A DNA stretch of 64,000 nucleotides from Mansonella perstans (Eukaryota > Nematoda > Chromadorea > Rhabditida > Onchocercidae): assembly GCA_037074765.1 (NCBI GenBank), contig JBAMDO010000039.1:372001-436000 (forward strand), given 5' to 3'. The translations under genes and the position numbers were made by a program. Each line of letters begins with the position of its first letter. Within the stretch, counting starts at the first letter, position 1. The notes beneath the pieces were generated by a model. The model was not told the DNA's origin and searched no databases. It saw nothing but the letters and a program-made list of their open reading frames with translations. Shown piece by piece: positions 1-13,160 of this stretch.

Positions 1-172
1 TTTCATTATTCCTTATGCTTAGTTTCAGTAATTTTCTAATTTATATACGCCTTTGATCTGACTAATTAACCAAATTTCAATCTTTCTATACTTTGTTACT
101 TATAATGATTTTTTTATTTTAATTATTATTTTTATTGTTCATTAATTATATATTTTTATTGTTTAATACTAG

Positions 173-1310
173 GAAGTGAAAAGAAGAAGAAAGACAATAA
201 ATTTTCTCAGGTATAATTAATTATGGCTGCAAAAGCAGTACTGAAGCTATAGCTAAACAGGTCTAATTCACAGCAATGTACATAACGGATAGTGTTGTCG
301 AAAGATCAGGCCAACATTAGCATAATTATATACTATTTACAATAATTTATAAATAAAATCATATACAAATATCTAAATACCAACTAGAAAAATACCATTA
401 TTTATATATATATCATTTTAAACTTGCCATATCTAATTTTCAGTATTATCTATTTATTTTCTTATTTGTTTACTTGTTTAATATAAATATTCGTTGATTA
501 AACATTTAATATTCTTTCATATGTGGATCAGTGAATTAGAATAGAAACAGTGCTTTCATCTTTTTCTTTTTTGAATTAGTTTAATTAATGCATTTTTTTA
601 GGATCCACAGTTTGCAATGAATTCTTCCATTGTTGCCGATACTAACTTCGATGATTTGGTTAGTTCAATTAGTTTTTTTTTTTACGACAATTTAAAAAAA
701 GAAAATGAACTCTATCTTATATCGCTGCTATTTTATGAAACAATAAATGAAATGAGCGATAAAATATTCATTGTTAAGAGTAAAAAGATTGGATACAATA
801 TAAGTGAAGGAATAATTAATAATATTCATCAAAAAAGAGCGAGTTTTTGGTGTCGAAGTTATAAGAGATTGTAATAGATAGGTATGATTAATAAGTTATC
901 ATATTGGCTAAATCGCATATTTAAGAATTTTTAAATTTTTTAAAAACATTAAATATAACAAATCTTTGCTCATTTTGTTGCTAAACTTTTTCCTTTTTTT
1001 TGTTTAGCTAAACATTAACTAATTTCATTAAGACTATTTACGACCAACTATAACCCTTACCAACCATTACGTCGACGATTACAACGATTACCATATTCTT
1101 TTTGAAATACTTCATACATCATCAACCTTGCGTTTTTTTTTTTTTTTTTTGAACTAAATTGAATTAAATGACAGACTAAAGAACCTGTTTCTCATTCTTT
1201 TCTTTTTTTATTCTATTTTCATTACACATTACATTTAGTTACTCACCTTTCTTCCTTTCTTAGATACAATGCCGCCCGGAACGGTTCCTATTTCAATTGT
1301 ACATCAATAA
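173..1310 (+). CDS. 3' end of an unrecognised gene (partial, candidate exons)
   Basis: Three short stretches look like the last exons of a plus-strand gene that starts left of the window: 173-210, 602-658 and 1264-1310. The first lies between an AG and a GTATAA donor and reads as a lysine-rich segment (SEKKKKDNKFSQ). The second follows TTTTTTTAG and reads DPQFAMNSSIVADTNFDDL up to GTTAGT. The third follows a strong CTTTCTTAG acceptor, is clearly richer in G+C than its surroundings and has early stops. The first two join in phase 0. The third is open in more than one frame: one stops at 1310, another continues about 30 bases further, so its frame is undecided. I recognise no family. These could be chance splice-like signals in A+T-rich DNA. 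Confidence 0.3.
659..1263. other. Probable intron, no gene seen
   Basis: A+T-rich DNA with homopolymer T (about 1131-1150). The open frame that runs on from the candidate exon to 874 has no coding character (FFFYDN-type low complexity) and is probably intron read-through. Confidence 0.4.
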
Positions 1311-1370
1311 TTCTATACATACGTTCCATCTTTTATGTGTATAATGTGTGCTTGTAATGTGTGTAGTATA

Positions 1371-1430
1371 TGTGTGTATGTGTGTGTATGTGTGTGTATG
1401 TGTGTGTATGTGTGTGTGTGTGTGTGTGTA
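1371..1430. repeat. TG-rich microsatellite
   Basis: Four copies of the decamer TGTGTGTATG, continuing as a perfect (TG)n run of about 18 bases. Confidence 0.95.
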
Positions 1431-2132
1431 ATCAACCGGTTTGCTCCGGTTTGAATGGTTGAGGCAGAGAGCGGTGAATTGCTTCAGATGGTGAGGAAGA
1501 TTTTTCCTTCAACTTCATTACAGTTGCGGAAGTATTGCGTGACCATTTTCTCTCCTGTTATTTTAATTCGTCTTTTGATTTGATAATTAATTGATCCCAA
1601 CTAATAAGATAATAAAAAAAGTGGTATCATTTGACATCCTTCTTATTAAATATTAATGGTATCATTTTACGAAAATCTTCCAATACTTGGTATTATTCGG
1701 AAAAAGTATTACTGTTATTATAATCGAAATACTAAAAGATATTATTGCTATTATCGAAATATTATCGTTGATTATTCTCAATTATTTAAAATGACTATTA
1801 TTGGATGAATAATCAATTATCTGTTTTTTTTTATTCATATTTTTGATTTTACAATAGGCAAAAACGATTGAATATTAATTTATTCTGACTTCAAAACAAT
1901 CATATTTTATTTTTCTCTGTTTGTTCTATTATTACAAAATACTCAAATATTTTCTGTACTTTTATTCTCTGGATTTTACTTTTTCAAATTTTCTTCAAAG
2001 AAATTTGAAAGAAGGAGTAAAATCGTGAGTTATTCTAGTTCATTGTTAATAAAAAATTTTTTATTGGATGGCAAATATGGAAATTTAAGATACCGATTAG
2101 ATGTCTTGATTATTACAACACGACTATATGTT
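1431..2132. other. Upstream region of the 2.1 kb gene
   Basis: No coding exon supported. 1441-1500 is less A+T-rich than the rest and may be UTR. A frame is open upstream of the ATG at 2133, but it has no ATG and starts only with GTG at 2025. GTG-AG at 2025 also resembles a splice donor, so the upstream open frame is probably UTR or intron. Confidence 0.5.
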
Positions 2133-3167
2133 ATGGGTGACCATTACAGTTATCGACAACAGCGTTTTCGTGCGCAACCACAAATGTCACAACAATCAAA
2201 TCCACTTTATAGATCCTCTGAACTAGACTATTCTGTTTCCGGTACTGCAGGTGTCGGCGTAGACAGAAATTACTTAGACAGTTCAGGACCTAGCTATTTT
2301 GGAGCTGAGAAACAACCACGAAGATCGCAATCATTATGCAATCGAAGAGACTGGTCAATCAGAGATGATTATGGATTTAAAGCAATAGGAACGGACGACA
2401 GATTTAATCCTCCTATGAAGAGGTACCAATCTTACCAACAACGCAACTACAATTATCAGCCATACCTTAGTGTTAGTACCAGTTCCGCCGCTGGATACCG
2501 AGGCAACTGCGATGGACGACATGGTACGGATCATTATTTTGATAACTTTGTAGCCCCGCAGTCCAATTTTACTGAATCTGACTGGGATGCCTTAGATCGT
2601 TCAATTCGAAATTATCGTGAAGACCCCGGCTGTGAACAAGTAGCTGTAAGCATACGACGTTCCAAAGCTCAAAGTTTATCGCCAGACCGGCTAAGTGGAC
2701 TTGGTGGTGTTGGTGGTACTTCCGGTGGCATCAAATCAAGACGACACAATTTACCATCATACTTTTATCGACACTCTGGAACTGGTAGTGTCTTTGCTGG
2801 ACCGCAAAGCGGTATCTCTGTCAACAGAAGCGAGTCAATACACCGTACCCGAAATGATTTTCCCAGTGGTTCAGCCTTACAAGATGAAATGGAATTTGAT
2901 GCTGGTCGTGGCATGGTAAATTACTACCGAGTTAGTAATTCTAATCATCAACAACCGGAGTATTACGGACCAGGAGCTGGGTCTGCAAATGTTACTAGTA
3001 TGATGAGAGGTCGAGCAATGGTCCGCGGTACTAATGCGAGTACCGCACATTATGGTTTTGGAGCCCAAAAATATTACAAGCTTCACTGTTGCTGTTTAAG
3101 TTTTCGTTGGCCGCCTTGGGCTTTTGAGGAAGTGGAACCACCGCAACCGATGTATCGCCGAACTTGA
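2133..3167 (+). CDS. Unrecognised single-exon Tyr/Ser/Arg/Gly-rich protein, 344 aa
   Basis: An uninterrupted reading frame, unusual here because nearly all other genes are split every 100-200 bases. I start it at the first in-frame ATG (2133, MGDHYSYRQQRF); the open frame extends upstream to 2025 but only with a GTG. The product is hydrophilic, rich in Ser, Tyr, Arg, Gly and Asn, and probably disordered. There is no signal peptide, zinc finger or enzyme motif. The C terminus is different: a compact Cys/Trp-rich tail (CCCLSFRWPPWAFEEVEPP) followed by a short Pro/Arg end and a stop. The three adjacent cysteines next to aromatic residues could be lipid-modified or form a docking motif; that is inference. 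Composition is clearly coding, being more G+C-rich than its flanks. I do not recognise the family. Confidence 0.75.
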   Translation: MGDHYSYRQQRFRAQPQMSQQSNPLYRSSELDYSVSGTAGVGVDRNYLDSSGPSYFGAEKQPRRSQSLCNRRDWSIRDDYGFKAIGTDDRFNPPMKRYQSYQQRNYNYQPYLSVSTSSAAGYRGNCDGRHGTDHYFDNFVAPQSNFTESDWDALDRSIRNYREDPGCEQVAVSIRRSKAQSLSPDRLSGLGGVGGTSGGIKSRRHNLPSYFYRHSGTGSVFAGPQSGISVNRSESIHRTRNDFPSGSALQDEMEFDAGRGMVNYYRVSNSNHQQPEYYGPGAGSANVTSMMRGRAMVRGTNASTAHYGFGAQKYYKLHCCCLSFRWPPWAFEEVEPPQPMYRRT

Positions 3168-3280
3168 TTGAAGATATTACTACTATTTTATTTTCTCAAA
3201 AAAATTTTATTTCTTTTTTATTCCATGGTGCCTGCATTTCTACTTCCTTCTTTCAAATTTATGCAATCTTCTTTGTCATT

Positions 3281-3320
3281 AAAATTAATATAACAGATCA
3301 AAAATTAATATAACAGATCA
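3281..3320. repeat. Exact 20-bp tandem duplication
   Basis: The 20-mer AAAATTAATATAACAGATCA occurs twice head to tail. Confidence 0.95.
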
Positions 3321-4683
3321 AAAATTTCAAACACTGGAAATTTTTTTCTTTTTTCCTAATAAAAAAAGTTTTTTTTTATATATAAAATTTATTTTTTATC
3401 ATACTTGATTCTAAGCTATTCATTATAGTTACAATAGCATAGATATGCACCGATTTTTTTCTTTTTATTTATTCATTAATTTTGATGCCATTTTTTTTAC
3501 CACTGTGGAATCACAGTGCTATGCGCTAATTTATTTACCATATCATAGGATAACCTGTAATTGCTGATATTAAATTGAAGATATAATTCGTTTTCTTTTT
3601 TTATTTTCTTTTCACATAAGTTATTTGTATGATTGCAAGCAAATTCCAGCACTTTACTGACTTCAATTATGCTATAACTTTTACTCTTTGTGAAGTTATC
3701 CTAATCATATTCAATTTGTATTTTTGCTCAATTTCCACAAAATTTGATTGCATTTTCGATTAGTTTACATCAAATTTCAGCTATTATTCGGTAGAAAAAT
3801 GAAAAGACGAATTAATATGATGATGAAAGGTCATATTTCAAATCATTTAGTTTTCTTCTTCTGTTCTATCTCTTATCATTATCATCATCATTATCTCTAT
3901 TTAAATAACGGAATGATGACTATTTCAATTAGTTTCAGCACTTTTTTATAGTCTTAAATCGATAATTATCCTCCTTTATTTGATACGACTGCTTCTCATT
4001 GTTATCATTCATGCTTTTACATGAAGACAATAAATAAGCAGAAAAACAAAAAAGAAAAAAAGAGAAAGATAAATTCATGATACACTGATATACAGTAATT
4101 ATCAACTTATCAGCCCAAACAGTTTCTTTTAATGGATTATTTCATGGATGATAAAAGGAGAGTGCTGTGCGAACGTGAATCAATATTATTCTGATATGAT
4201 AATTTTTTATTTTGTGACCTATACAGGAAAAATATTTTTTGCACCGAATTAATCGAAAGAGAAAAAATGAGCTAAAAACTTCTTTTTTTCAGTAGTTCAG
4301 TAGCATTACTTAATCATCTGCAGGTTTAATAATGCAAAATTGAATGATTTAATGGTCTTAAAATATTAATAATATTTCGAATTTAATTCCTCATTTTAAT
4401 AAACATAAGTCCTATTTGCAATCAAATTAGCAGATAAGGAAGGAAAAAAATATTCGAATAATTGTGATAACAAACAAAAAAGTTCAGACTATTTGTTGTT
4501 CTTTTTTCATTTATTTACATTTCAAATTACTGATTTAATTTGACATTTTTTTCGTAACGGTAGCGACTGGTACTGCCATTTTTTCGCTATGATCAATCTT
4601 TTTCCTTTTGAATTATAGGGAAAAATTGTGTCCCTTTAAGTCTAAGGAAATATTTTTGCGAAATGTACAAATTACCATTATCA

Positions 4684-4902
4684 TCACTTGTATACGTTGG
4701 ACAGAGCTGACGTTAACTGTTGGCCTTGTCTAACAATACTATCCGCTTTGAATCGCTTGTTTAATTTGGTTTTCGATTCTTCTGAATCGTTCATTTTCCG
4801 TTGCCAAATTAAAAAATATCGCGCAATTTTTTCCCAATTTTTGCCCAAAATTTCTTGAAAGGTATACATCCGATAAGATTTGCCCCGCAACCCGTTTATC
4901 AT
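4684..4902 (-). pseudogene. Isolated minus-strand ORF, possible gene relic
   Basis: A 72-codon open frame with better base composition than its surroundings and a normal soluble amino-acid mix (contains NWEKIARYF and KLNKRFKADSIVRQGQQ). No matching exon with splice sites was found on either side. It could be an exon of a gene I cannot assemble, a transposon or gene remnant, or chance. No family recognised. Confidence 0.2.
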
Positions 4903-5900
4903 TTCCCTATATTGCTATAGGTACAAAGTTGGGATAAAAAAGTTTCAGTCATAAAGTATTTTTCCCTAAAATCCTTGAAATAACAAACAAATGTTCCATC
5001 AAATTTATGTTACTAATTTAAGAACCTTCCATTCGATAATTTTTTAAAAAAACGCTTCTTGAAGCAAGAATGATATTGAAGAAAGTTTTCATATATATAA
5101 TTTTAAATAACAGTGAAATTTTAATAATAATTAAGAAATGTAAAAAAATAGAGAGAAGAGAGAGGGAAAGAAAAAAGTTACTCAGAAATAGAAAAGGCTT
5201 AAAATAAATTGGAAATTTTGTTTAATTAATGAAACACATTTGTCTTTCTTTTTTTTGTTGAATTTGAATTTTAGGAATTTTTTCCCTTTTTTTTATCACG
5301 CGTCAGTTTTTTTGATTGACAAGAAGTGCTTTCATTGTTTTGCATTGTATTAATAAATTATTTTATTGTTTGGGAAATGAAAAAAGTTCCAATAAATCAG
5401 TGGAAAATGAAATAGAAGTAAATCGAGCATTATAATGTGCACAATAATGAAATGAATATCATAAGTAATGTTACAGCAATAAATGATGCATGTGCTATGC
5501 ATACTTAATAAAAGGAACTCCAATTAAATTCTACTTAATTACTTTAGTAGTTTAAGGTAATAACTGAATAATTTAATGGCGGAGAAAGAGGTAAGGAAAT
5601 TAAGCGAAAAAAAAATTTAATAAACTGTGTAAACGCAGCAATAATCAAATTCAATTTGATATAAAATAAGTAATCATTAATAGTTTTTTTTTTTTTTAAT
5701 TTATATACAAGTATAAATTTGATTCCATCGATTCGAATGAATCATTGTAAGCTCTATATAATATGCATATTAATAGAGATAAAAATGTGTCTTAATTTTT
5801 TATGAATTAAACAATGGTATTAAAAGAGTGAAATGAAGGCAAAAAGGAAAAAACAAAAATGTGAACACAGTATGCGATTACATGTAATATTTTATTTTAG

Positions 5901-8900
5901 GCAAAACTAACATGCTTGATTTCAAAGGTATGATAGCACTAATTGTTAAATTATTTGGAAAAATAAATGCACAATTATAAATTTATATTATTACGGCAAC
6001 AGGAAAGAAGGAAAGAAACAAACAGTAGCGATTAAATTCATTTGGAATTTAAATGAGAAAAAAGAAATCAAGGAAATTGTTAAATTGACTTTTCTTACTT
6101 TTTTTACTAAACTACCACATAGATAGAAATCAAGGACGCGGACATAAGAGCAATCTGAATGAAACATGAACAATTCTAAAATTATTTCACGATTGAATTC
6201 TTCCTGAAAAAAATAAAATTTGAGCATAAAATCGTCGAATTCTGCCATGGAATTGAATTGAAATTGATTTAGTCTAGTTACTTTAGTAAATTGTACTTTT
6301 TAAATTACAAAAACTTCTCGATATAGATTTCAGGTTCTTTATTTAACTACCATATGCTGATGAGGTAATTAAAATTACTTTCATTTTTTTAAAATAAGTT
6401 GTGTTAAACTGAAAATTTCAAAGTCTTATAATTTCGGGATTTTCAAGAGCATGGATTATAAATATAATTTATAGGATAATGTTGGAAATTTCTTCTTTGA
6501 TGCATCAGATCCTGATAACAAATATACAATGATGCAATTTGCTATGCTCTATTTTCGACGACCTAAAGGTGTTTCGGCTGGTATCATCAATAACATGAAT
6601 TTCAATTCTAACAGCACACAACGCAAAAGTAAGCCTAATCGATTAAATCAGTGTTGCGAATGAAAACAATATGATAAGCAAATTGAAATCTTTCAATTAT
6701 GTAAACAAAACATTTGCGGTGGTTATTTATTACATAGCTTTATTTGACTTTAAAGAAAAGAAATGGACATGGAAAGAAATCGCTGAAAAAGTAAAACATA
6801 CAAATAAGCCAATTAATCATTCACTTCTACGATTGGACAACAGCGAAGCAGACAAATTAGCACAAGAAGCATTTATGTGTTAGTACAATTTAATGAATTA
6901 TTTATCAGTGATTTTTCATTTAGCCATTGGATAAGTGTAATTATTTTTTGAATATTCTTATTAATTATATGAATTAATTGAAGTTGTTACATTGAGCAGT
7001 TATATCAGAAATTGAAATGTAATTTAAAAATTGAGATGTTGAAAAAATATTTAAGTAATTTTAATTGACGCATAAATAATGTTTGGTCAGAAAAGAAAAA
7101 AACTTGAGGCAAGACTGCTATAACAATTTACTTTTTTAATGAAAAATAATGAATTAAATATTTACAGATAATAATATAGATAAAAATGTAGTTACGTCAA
7201 TATGTTTCTTTGCATATATACCAATAGAAATGCAAGAATACTGTATCTCAGAATTCATTGGAAATAATAATTAAGCTAGCTCGTGTTTAGGTATTATGCG
7301 TTATATGGGTGATGAAATTTTGAAACGTGGCCAAACACTTACTGATTGTATTTATGAACTTTTAATGATATGTCATCAATATCAGTTACTTCGGGATGAA
7401 GTATATTGCCAAATTATTCGTCAAACAACAAGTAGTAAAAGTTCCACGTAAGAGTGTTATAAATACAAATAAGCAATAAATTAATTGGTACAGCAAACAT
7501 CAATGATTAAAAATATATTTAATAAATCTCTCATTTTCCCACTTATTTTTTTTTGCAGTTGTTAATTTTGCTTCTTTATTTATTTATTTTATTTATCAAT
7601 TTATTTATTATTTGTTTACTTATTTACTGCTATTTGTTTGCTTATTAGTTAATTGTACTTCTATCTATTTTTCACATTCTACTGTTTCAATTATAAATTT
7701 AATAAAATTATCATAGAGCAAATACTTCAATTCGTGGTTGGCGTTTATTTTCCATTTTAACTTCGTATTTTGATTGTTCGCCAGTGCTACAGCCGTATTT
7801 GTTCAAATATCTAACTGATATGGCAAATGATCCAAGAAGAGCATATCACGGTGTGTCATATTTTTTAGATGATTTATTTGTATGTTCATTCATTATTTGT
7901 TCATTACACTAGCATTATCAATTCCCTGTTGAACTTTCCATAGTCATTTAATATTTATAATTTTAGGCACTGCACTCATTTGCTTACAGAATTTGATAAA
8001 AACATTTAAATATGGCGGTCGTAAATTTCTGCTCAATGGAAGCGAAATTGAAGCAATAACGGTAACAGATATTTTTCCTTTTTTCTTAAAAATAATTTCT
8101 AATGAACTTTTCATAAGTAAGGATGAAGCATTAATTAACTTATTTTGGACTAACATAACTTAATTTGATAGTGATGTTATCTGTTTGATAACACAGATAT
8201 ATTTGATTACAGATGGGTAAAACTCTAAAGCGACAGTTATACCATTTACCGGGTGGATATCGAAAGGTGATTAATACCCGTTCGGTAACAGTTGTTGAGG
8301 AGATTATTCAGCAGCTTTGTCAGGAACTTAATGTGCGAAGTGCCGCAGAACAGCAAGAATTTTGTTTATGCTACATTTTGGAATCAGGTCAACTCTGACA
8401 TCTTTAATTACCAAAACCTAACATCTTTTATTATTAAATATATATTGAAATATATGTTAAATTTCTGCCAGAATTTATATTATATTAAAAATTAAATGCA
8501 TATTAATCAATAATTGTTTAGTTTTATCGGACTCTTTGAAGTAGATTCGAGAAAGAAAGAAAGAAAATTATATTTCATTAATTAATTTCTTTATTTTTTC
8601 ATTAAATGCATATTCATTTGAAATAAAACCAATTGAATTTAAATTAAAAGATTAATTGAAATTGCAGAAGACAAGATTGTAATGTTAGCCAACGATGAAT
8701 ATGTGATGGATGTATGCACTGAACTTGAGCAAAATCAAAAACTGTACTTCTTATTACTTAAACGAGCAGTATGGATACATCCATTACGATTGGATAATGC
8801 TCAATATATCGATGCAATGTTTTTCCAGGTTATTTACCTTTTCTTCTCCCCTTTCTCTCTCTCTCTATAAATTAGTTACTAATTCTAATTATTTAATAAT

Positions 8901-11407
8901 ATAAATTTATTTATACCGGAGGGATTAGTAGGATTATCATTTTATGTCAGAAGGATTAGTAAGTTTGTCAAAATAATGGAAATCTATTTTGAATAGTTGT
9001 TTTTGTTTCTAATTTATCGTATTTAGTGATTATACAATTTTTGGAAATTATTGACGAGTTTTGTTATTGATGTAATTTTTTAAATGACAACAATAAGCTA
9101 AATGAATCATGAAAAATGATACTCATTTACCAAAGAATTCTTTCATTTTCGTTTTCTTTTTTTTATCCTATATTAAAGTTCATTGTTATAATTACAGAAT
9201 TATTTTGATCATTAACAAATAATCTTCACAAATGATCGCTTCGTTCATTCCATTAAGCACTTGACTCTATGAATTATGATTTCTGCGTAGATCATATGGA
9301 TCATGAATTATAATTAGGTGTAAAACCGTTACTTATAAAATGATTAACATTTTTTCTCATCATTATTAAATCTCATGATATAATACTTTTCTTATCTAAT
9401 TTTTATAACACGAAGTATCCGAATTGATGAAATGTCATTATTCATAAATTATTAGGAATATCCGGATTATTGGACTGAAGATAAAACGATTAAATAGACT
9501 AGTTCTGACAAGAATCAATCATTTGAAGCAAATTATGACATCATTCTATGTTTTTTGTTATTTACCTACGAATAAGTAGCAAAACAATTTATCAGCTTTT
9601 TTTAATCCATTCATTCGTTGGTTTTTATATTTTATTTGACAGATTGTACCAGATTACGTTGAGGGTTTAATTATTGCACCAAAGAATGGAAAAATTAGCG
9701 CCGATATATTGGTTAGTAACGATTTGATTAATGAAAAAAAATTTCGACCAAATTTATTTTAATATGCTACCTTGTCATTCAAATTACATTTACTTAAATC
9801 CTAATAAATTTTATTAATGAATACATTGGAAACAGATAATTTGTTGCAGGATGATATTGCGCGTTTGGGTGCATATTTACACATTGCGGATGTGGGACGA
9901 CTCGCACATGTTACAGCGTAAGTAACTTATTTATTTAATTAATTGCTTACTTGCATAATACGTATCATTATGATAAACTATAATTTTTTTATTTAAAAAT
10001 ACCATTATTGTCTTACCTATCTTATAAATCTTTTTGTCGAATCACTCGATTCTATTGTTCAATAAAATATAGTATAGTTACATCATTATTCTATAGCAAA
10101 TGAAATCATAAAATTATGTTAGTTTATCCCAACTGATTGAACAATTATTCAAATTTAACAGAGTAATATCTTATCCGATGTTTGCAAATTTTTAACTGAT
10201 TAAGCATTGCAGTATCCTTTAACTTCATTAAGTTTACATGAAGTTGAATTTTCAAAAAAAAACAAAATACAATCATATACAATTAAAATTAAATGATTAT
10301 CTTAATTTTATAGATTTTCCATTTTTCTTTCCCTTCCCCACTTTGATTTTTTTCAGGAAAAATGTTGCTGAGTTGATTCCAAAAACCATTTATCCGATCC
10401 GAACAGTTGATCAATGGGTTGAGCGCATCAACGCAAAATTACATGCAGTGCAACAACATAATATAAATCAAACCGATGCACGAACAAATTTTTTGGGTTA
10501 ATTTCAAAATTTTTTAATTTCTATTCTTTGAATTTCTGTCTTAAATTTTTCTTTCATTCATTTACTTTTCCATTTATAATTCGTTTTTTATTGTTTCTCA
10601 ATTCATGACAAGTGCTTTTTTTTTTGAAAAAAAAATTTTTCATTGCAGAAATACTCGAAAAATGGCCCTATTTTGGAACGACATTTTTTTTCGTGCACAA
10701 TGTTATTGATGGGAATGAGCAAACAGGCGAATGTTTACTTGCTATTAATAAACATGGCATTACACTGATAAATATTAAAGATCACGAAGAAATATTAAAA
10801 ATTGCATTAACTGAGGTGAATTTATTTAAATTATATTTTATATTAAATCTATCCTTTTTCTTTGCAATGTCATTATTTTGAATATTTTAAAATCGTTGGA
10901 ATAAATTCTTTTTGAGATTATGTCGACGAACCGTTATTCGATACAACAGGAAATGTTCTTGGATATTAAAATTGGTAATCAATATAGAAATAGAAATATA
11001 ACTATACATACTGAACAGGTATATTAAATAATATTTCAAATTATTAGGATGTCAAAAATCTATCATGTTTAACGCATGCTATTTTAGCATATTTATATTT
11101 GTAGTTGGGAGGAAATTAAGCATAAGAGTTGTTAATCAGCTTATTTAAATTCTAAATTTACATTTACTTAATCATTATCGTTCTCAAATCATTGATCCAT
11201 TAAACCTTTTTCTTCTATCACTCTCTTCTGATTTTCTCTTTCGATTAAATTTGTTATCTGTGGAAATTCCATGCTAGCTTATGCAGAGAAATTCAATTAC
11301 CTAAAATATCATTTCAGAATACTGAAATTTCACGTCTTTTGGGACAGTATATTTATGTGGATAACGAAAATCGTGCATTTATCACCGGTATCGAGCAACA
11401 ACAATAG
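5901..11407 (+). CDS. MyTH4-FERM protein, class XV-type myosin tail-like (5' end uncertain)
   Basis: Exons: 5901-5927 (candidate), 6475-6628, 6738-6878, 7291-7447, 7717-7850, 7967-8061, 8213-8387, 8668-8828, 9643-9711, 9850-9917, 10357-10496, 10649-10815, 10917-11018, 11318-11407. All junctions are GT-AG, phases agree and the sum is 1680 nt (559 codons plus stop). The MyTH4 domain runs from exon 2 to 6 (MMQFAMLYFRRP, KKWTWKEIAEKVKHTNKPI, IMRYMGDEILKRG, RDEVYCQIIRQTT). The FERM domain follows (TRSVTVVEEIIQQLC, WIHPLRLDNAQYIDAMF, EILEKWPYFGTTFF, FLDIKIGNQY) and ends 12 codons after GQYIYVDNENRAF. This order is the tail of unconventional myosins, where MyTH4 binds microtubules and FERM binds cargo and membrane receptors. 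Residue patterns most resemble myosin XV/Sisyphus. No ATPase motor (GESGAGKT P-loop) is present in the window, so this is either a stand-alone tail protein or the 3' half of a gene whose 5' part I could not find. Exon 1 rests on splice signals only. Confidence 0.85.
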
Positions 11408-12390
11408 CGAAACTATCTTATTATTATTTATTTCTATCTTATTATCCCAGCAATCATTTCAAGCTTTTTTTCTTGATGAAAAATTTGTTGCATATAAACC
11501 GCATGACCTCTGACCTCTGTGATTGATTAAAGTAGCATCGATTAACCTGTGTCCATTGCTGAATATAACAATATTGACACTAATTATCCATATATCATAG
11601 CTGGCAATTTCTCTTCGTAAAATTTGTTTCCTCATTTATTGTTAGAATTCATCGTACCTCTTCTCCTCTCACTTCGCAAAATTGCCTTATTACTTCTTTG
11701 TATTAATTTATATGTTAGATTTAGTTTTTATTTTTTCTTTTCTGAACATTGTCATTTTTTAATTATTCATTTTGCCTAAAGTTATTTAATTTAAAATTTG
11801 CAAACTTACGTCAACTTTCATTTGTATAAATTTTATGAATAATGAAATTTAACTTTTTGAAATTAGACAATGAAGTGAATGCTTTTTTCTCTCTTTCCAT
11901 CTCTTCTTTTCTTCCTTTTTTTAAGTAATATTATTCCATAATTCCTCACAATTATTTTACATTGTTCATCTATATTATTTATCTCTTCATCTATATTATT
12001 TTATTAATAGATGGATAGATAAAATAATATAAAAAATACAGATATATGTATATTTGTTTTTCAACTTTTATTCGTAATGCTTGCAATTCACGAATATAGT
12101 AATTCAATTAATCTTTTTATTGTTAAAAAACAAAATAAAGAAAATAAAGGATTGAAATTACATCGTAAAATGTTTTAAAAAATAGTAATTTAAAAAAAAT
12201 TTTTTTTTAAATAGTTTTAGGAAGAGAAAAGAAAAAACTTCATTATGAGCTGTTGCGTAACTAATTAATTAATCAATGTGATGTTTTAGTTTGATGAAAA
12301 TGAAAAGTAAGGTATATTTGAGAGATAAAAGCGGATATATTTGAAATGGATACTATGATTGGCTAATTCCATTTCATTTTTGCACAATTC

Positions 12391-12411
12391 TGACCTGACC
12401 TGACCTGACCC
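12391..12411. repeat. Short (CCTGA)n repeat
   Basis: About four copies of the pentamer TGACC in an A+T-rich context. Confidence 0.8.
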
Positions 12412-13160
12412 AACAAATAAGATATATTCATTGGTTCCATTATCATTTTTTTCTTTTTCTATTTTGATCACATTACAAATAAAATTTGAAATGCATAATA
12501 GGTCTAAATATTATTGAGGGAATCTAAAAATGTGATATTTTTGCATATTAATTGAAATATGCTAATTATCAGGATATTAATTAGAAGCCTAAAAATAGTT
12601 GTATGATATTGCTGCTTGCAATTTATTATTTTCAATGCATTATATCGCTGCCACATCTCTGAAGTATATTTTGTGTTCAATTCAGTATGAATCAATTAAA
12701 TAAAGTCAAATTTTGACTCTAACAAATCATTTGTAATTTTAGATCATTAATTATGAATATTTTGATCTTAGCTAAGAGTATAAATACTTTTAGTTATTCA
12801 AATGATTTTACAAATAATTATTATTAATTTGATTAGATGATCTATAATAAGTTTATTTATTTCTTATCAATAATTAGTTTATTTATTTAATTAGTTTATT
12901 TATTTCTTAATTTGCAATAACAAATATAAATTGCTTAATATTAGTAATTTTTATTTGCATTATTTAGTTTGGTTTATTCAAAATAGCTAAAATAAAAAGT
13001 TGTTTATTTTTATTAAATAGTAAACAACAACTGCAACTGTCCTGTAATAAACAATAAACAAAGAGTTATGATTGAATGATTCAATGAATTGAAGAGAGAC
13101 ATTTGGCCATCAAACATCATTCATTCATATTTATTATCTCTATAATTTATAATACACACA

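Larger units (their letters stand above)
3168..5900. other. 2.7 kb intergenic DNA
   Basis: A+T-rich with many poly-T/A runs. It includes an exact 20-bp tandem pair at 3281-3320. A minus-strand open frame at 4684-4902 is the only coding-like stretch (listed separately). I see no myosin motor exons here. Confidence 0.6.

Noticed and set aside
2025..2132. Upstream extension of the 2.1 kb ORF to a GTG start
   Set aside because: Nuclear genes of animals start at ATG; the stretch has no ATG, is A+T-rich and GTGAGT resembles a splice donor.
2695..3086. Overlapping ORFs on both strands inside the 2.1 kb gene
   Set aside because: Shadows of the real frame; their composition is not coding-like.
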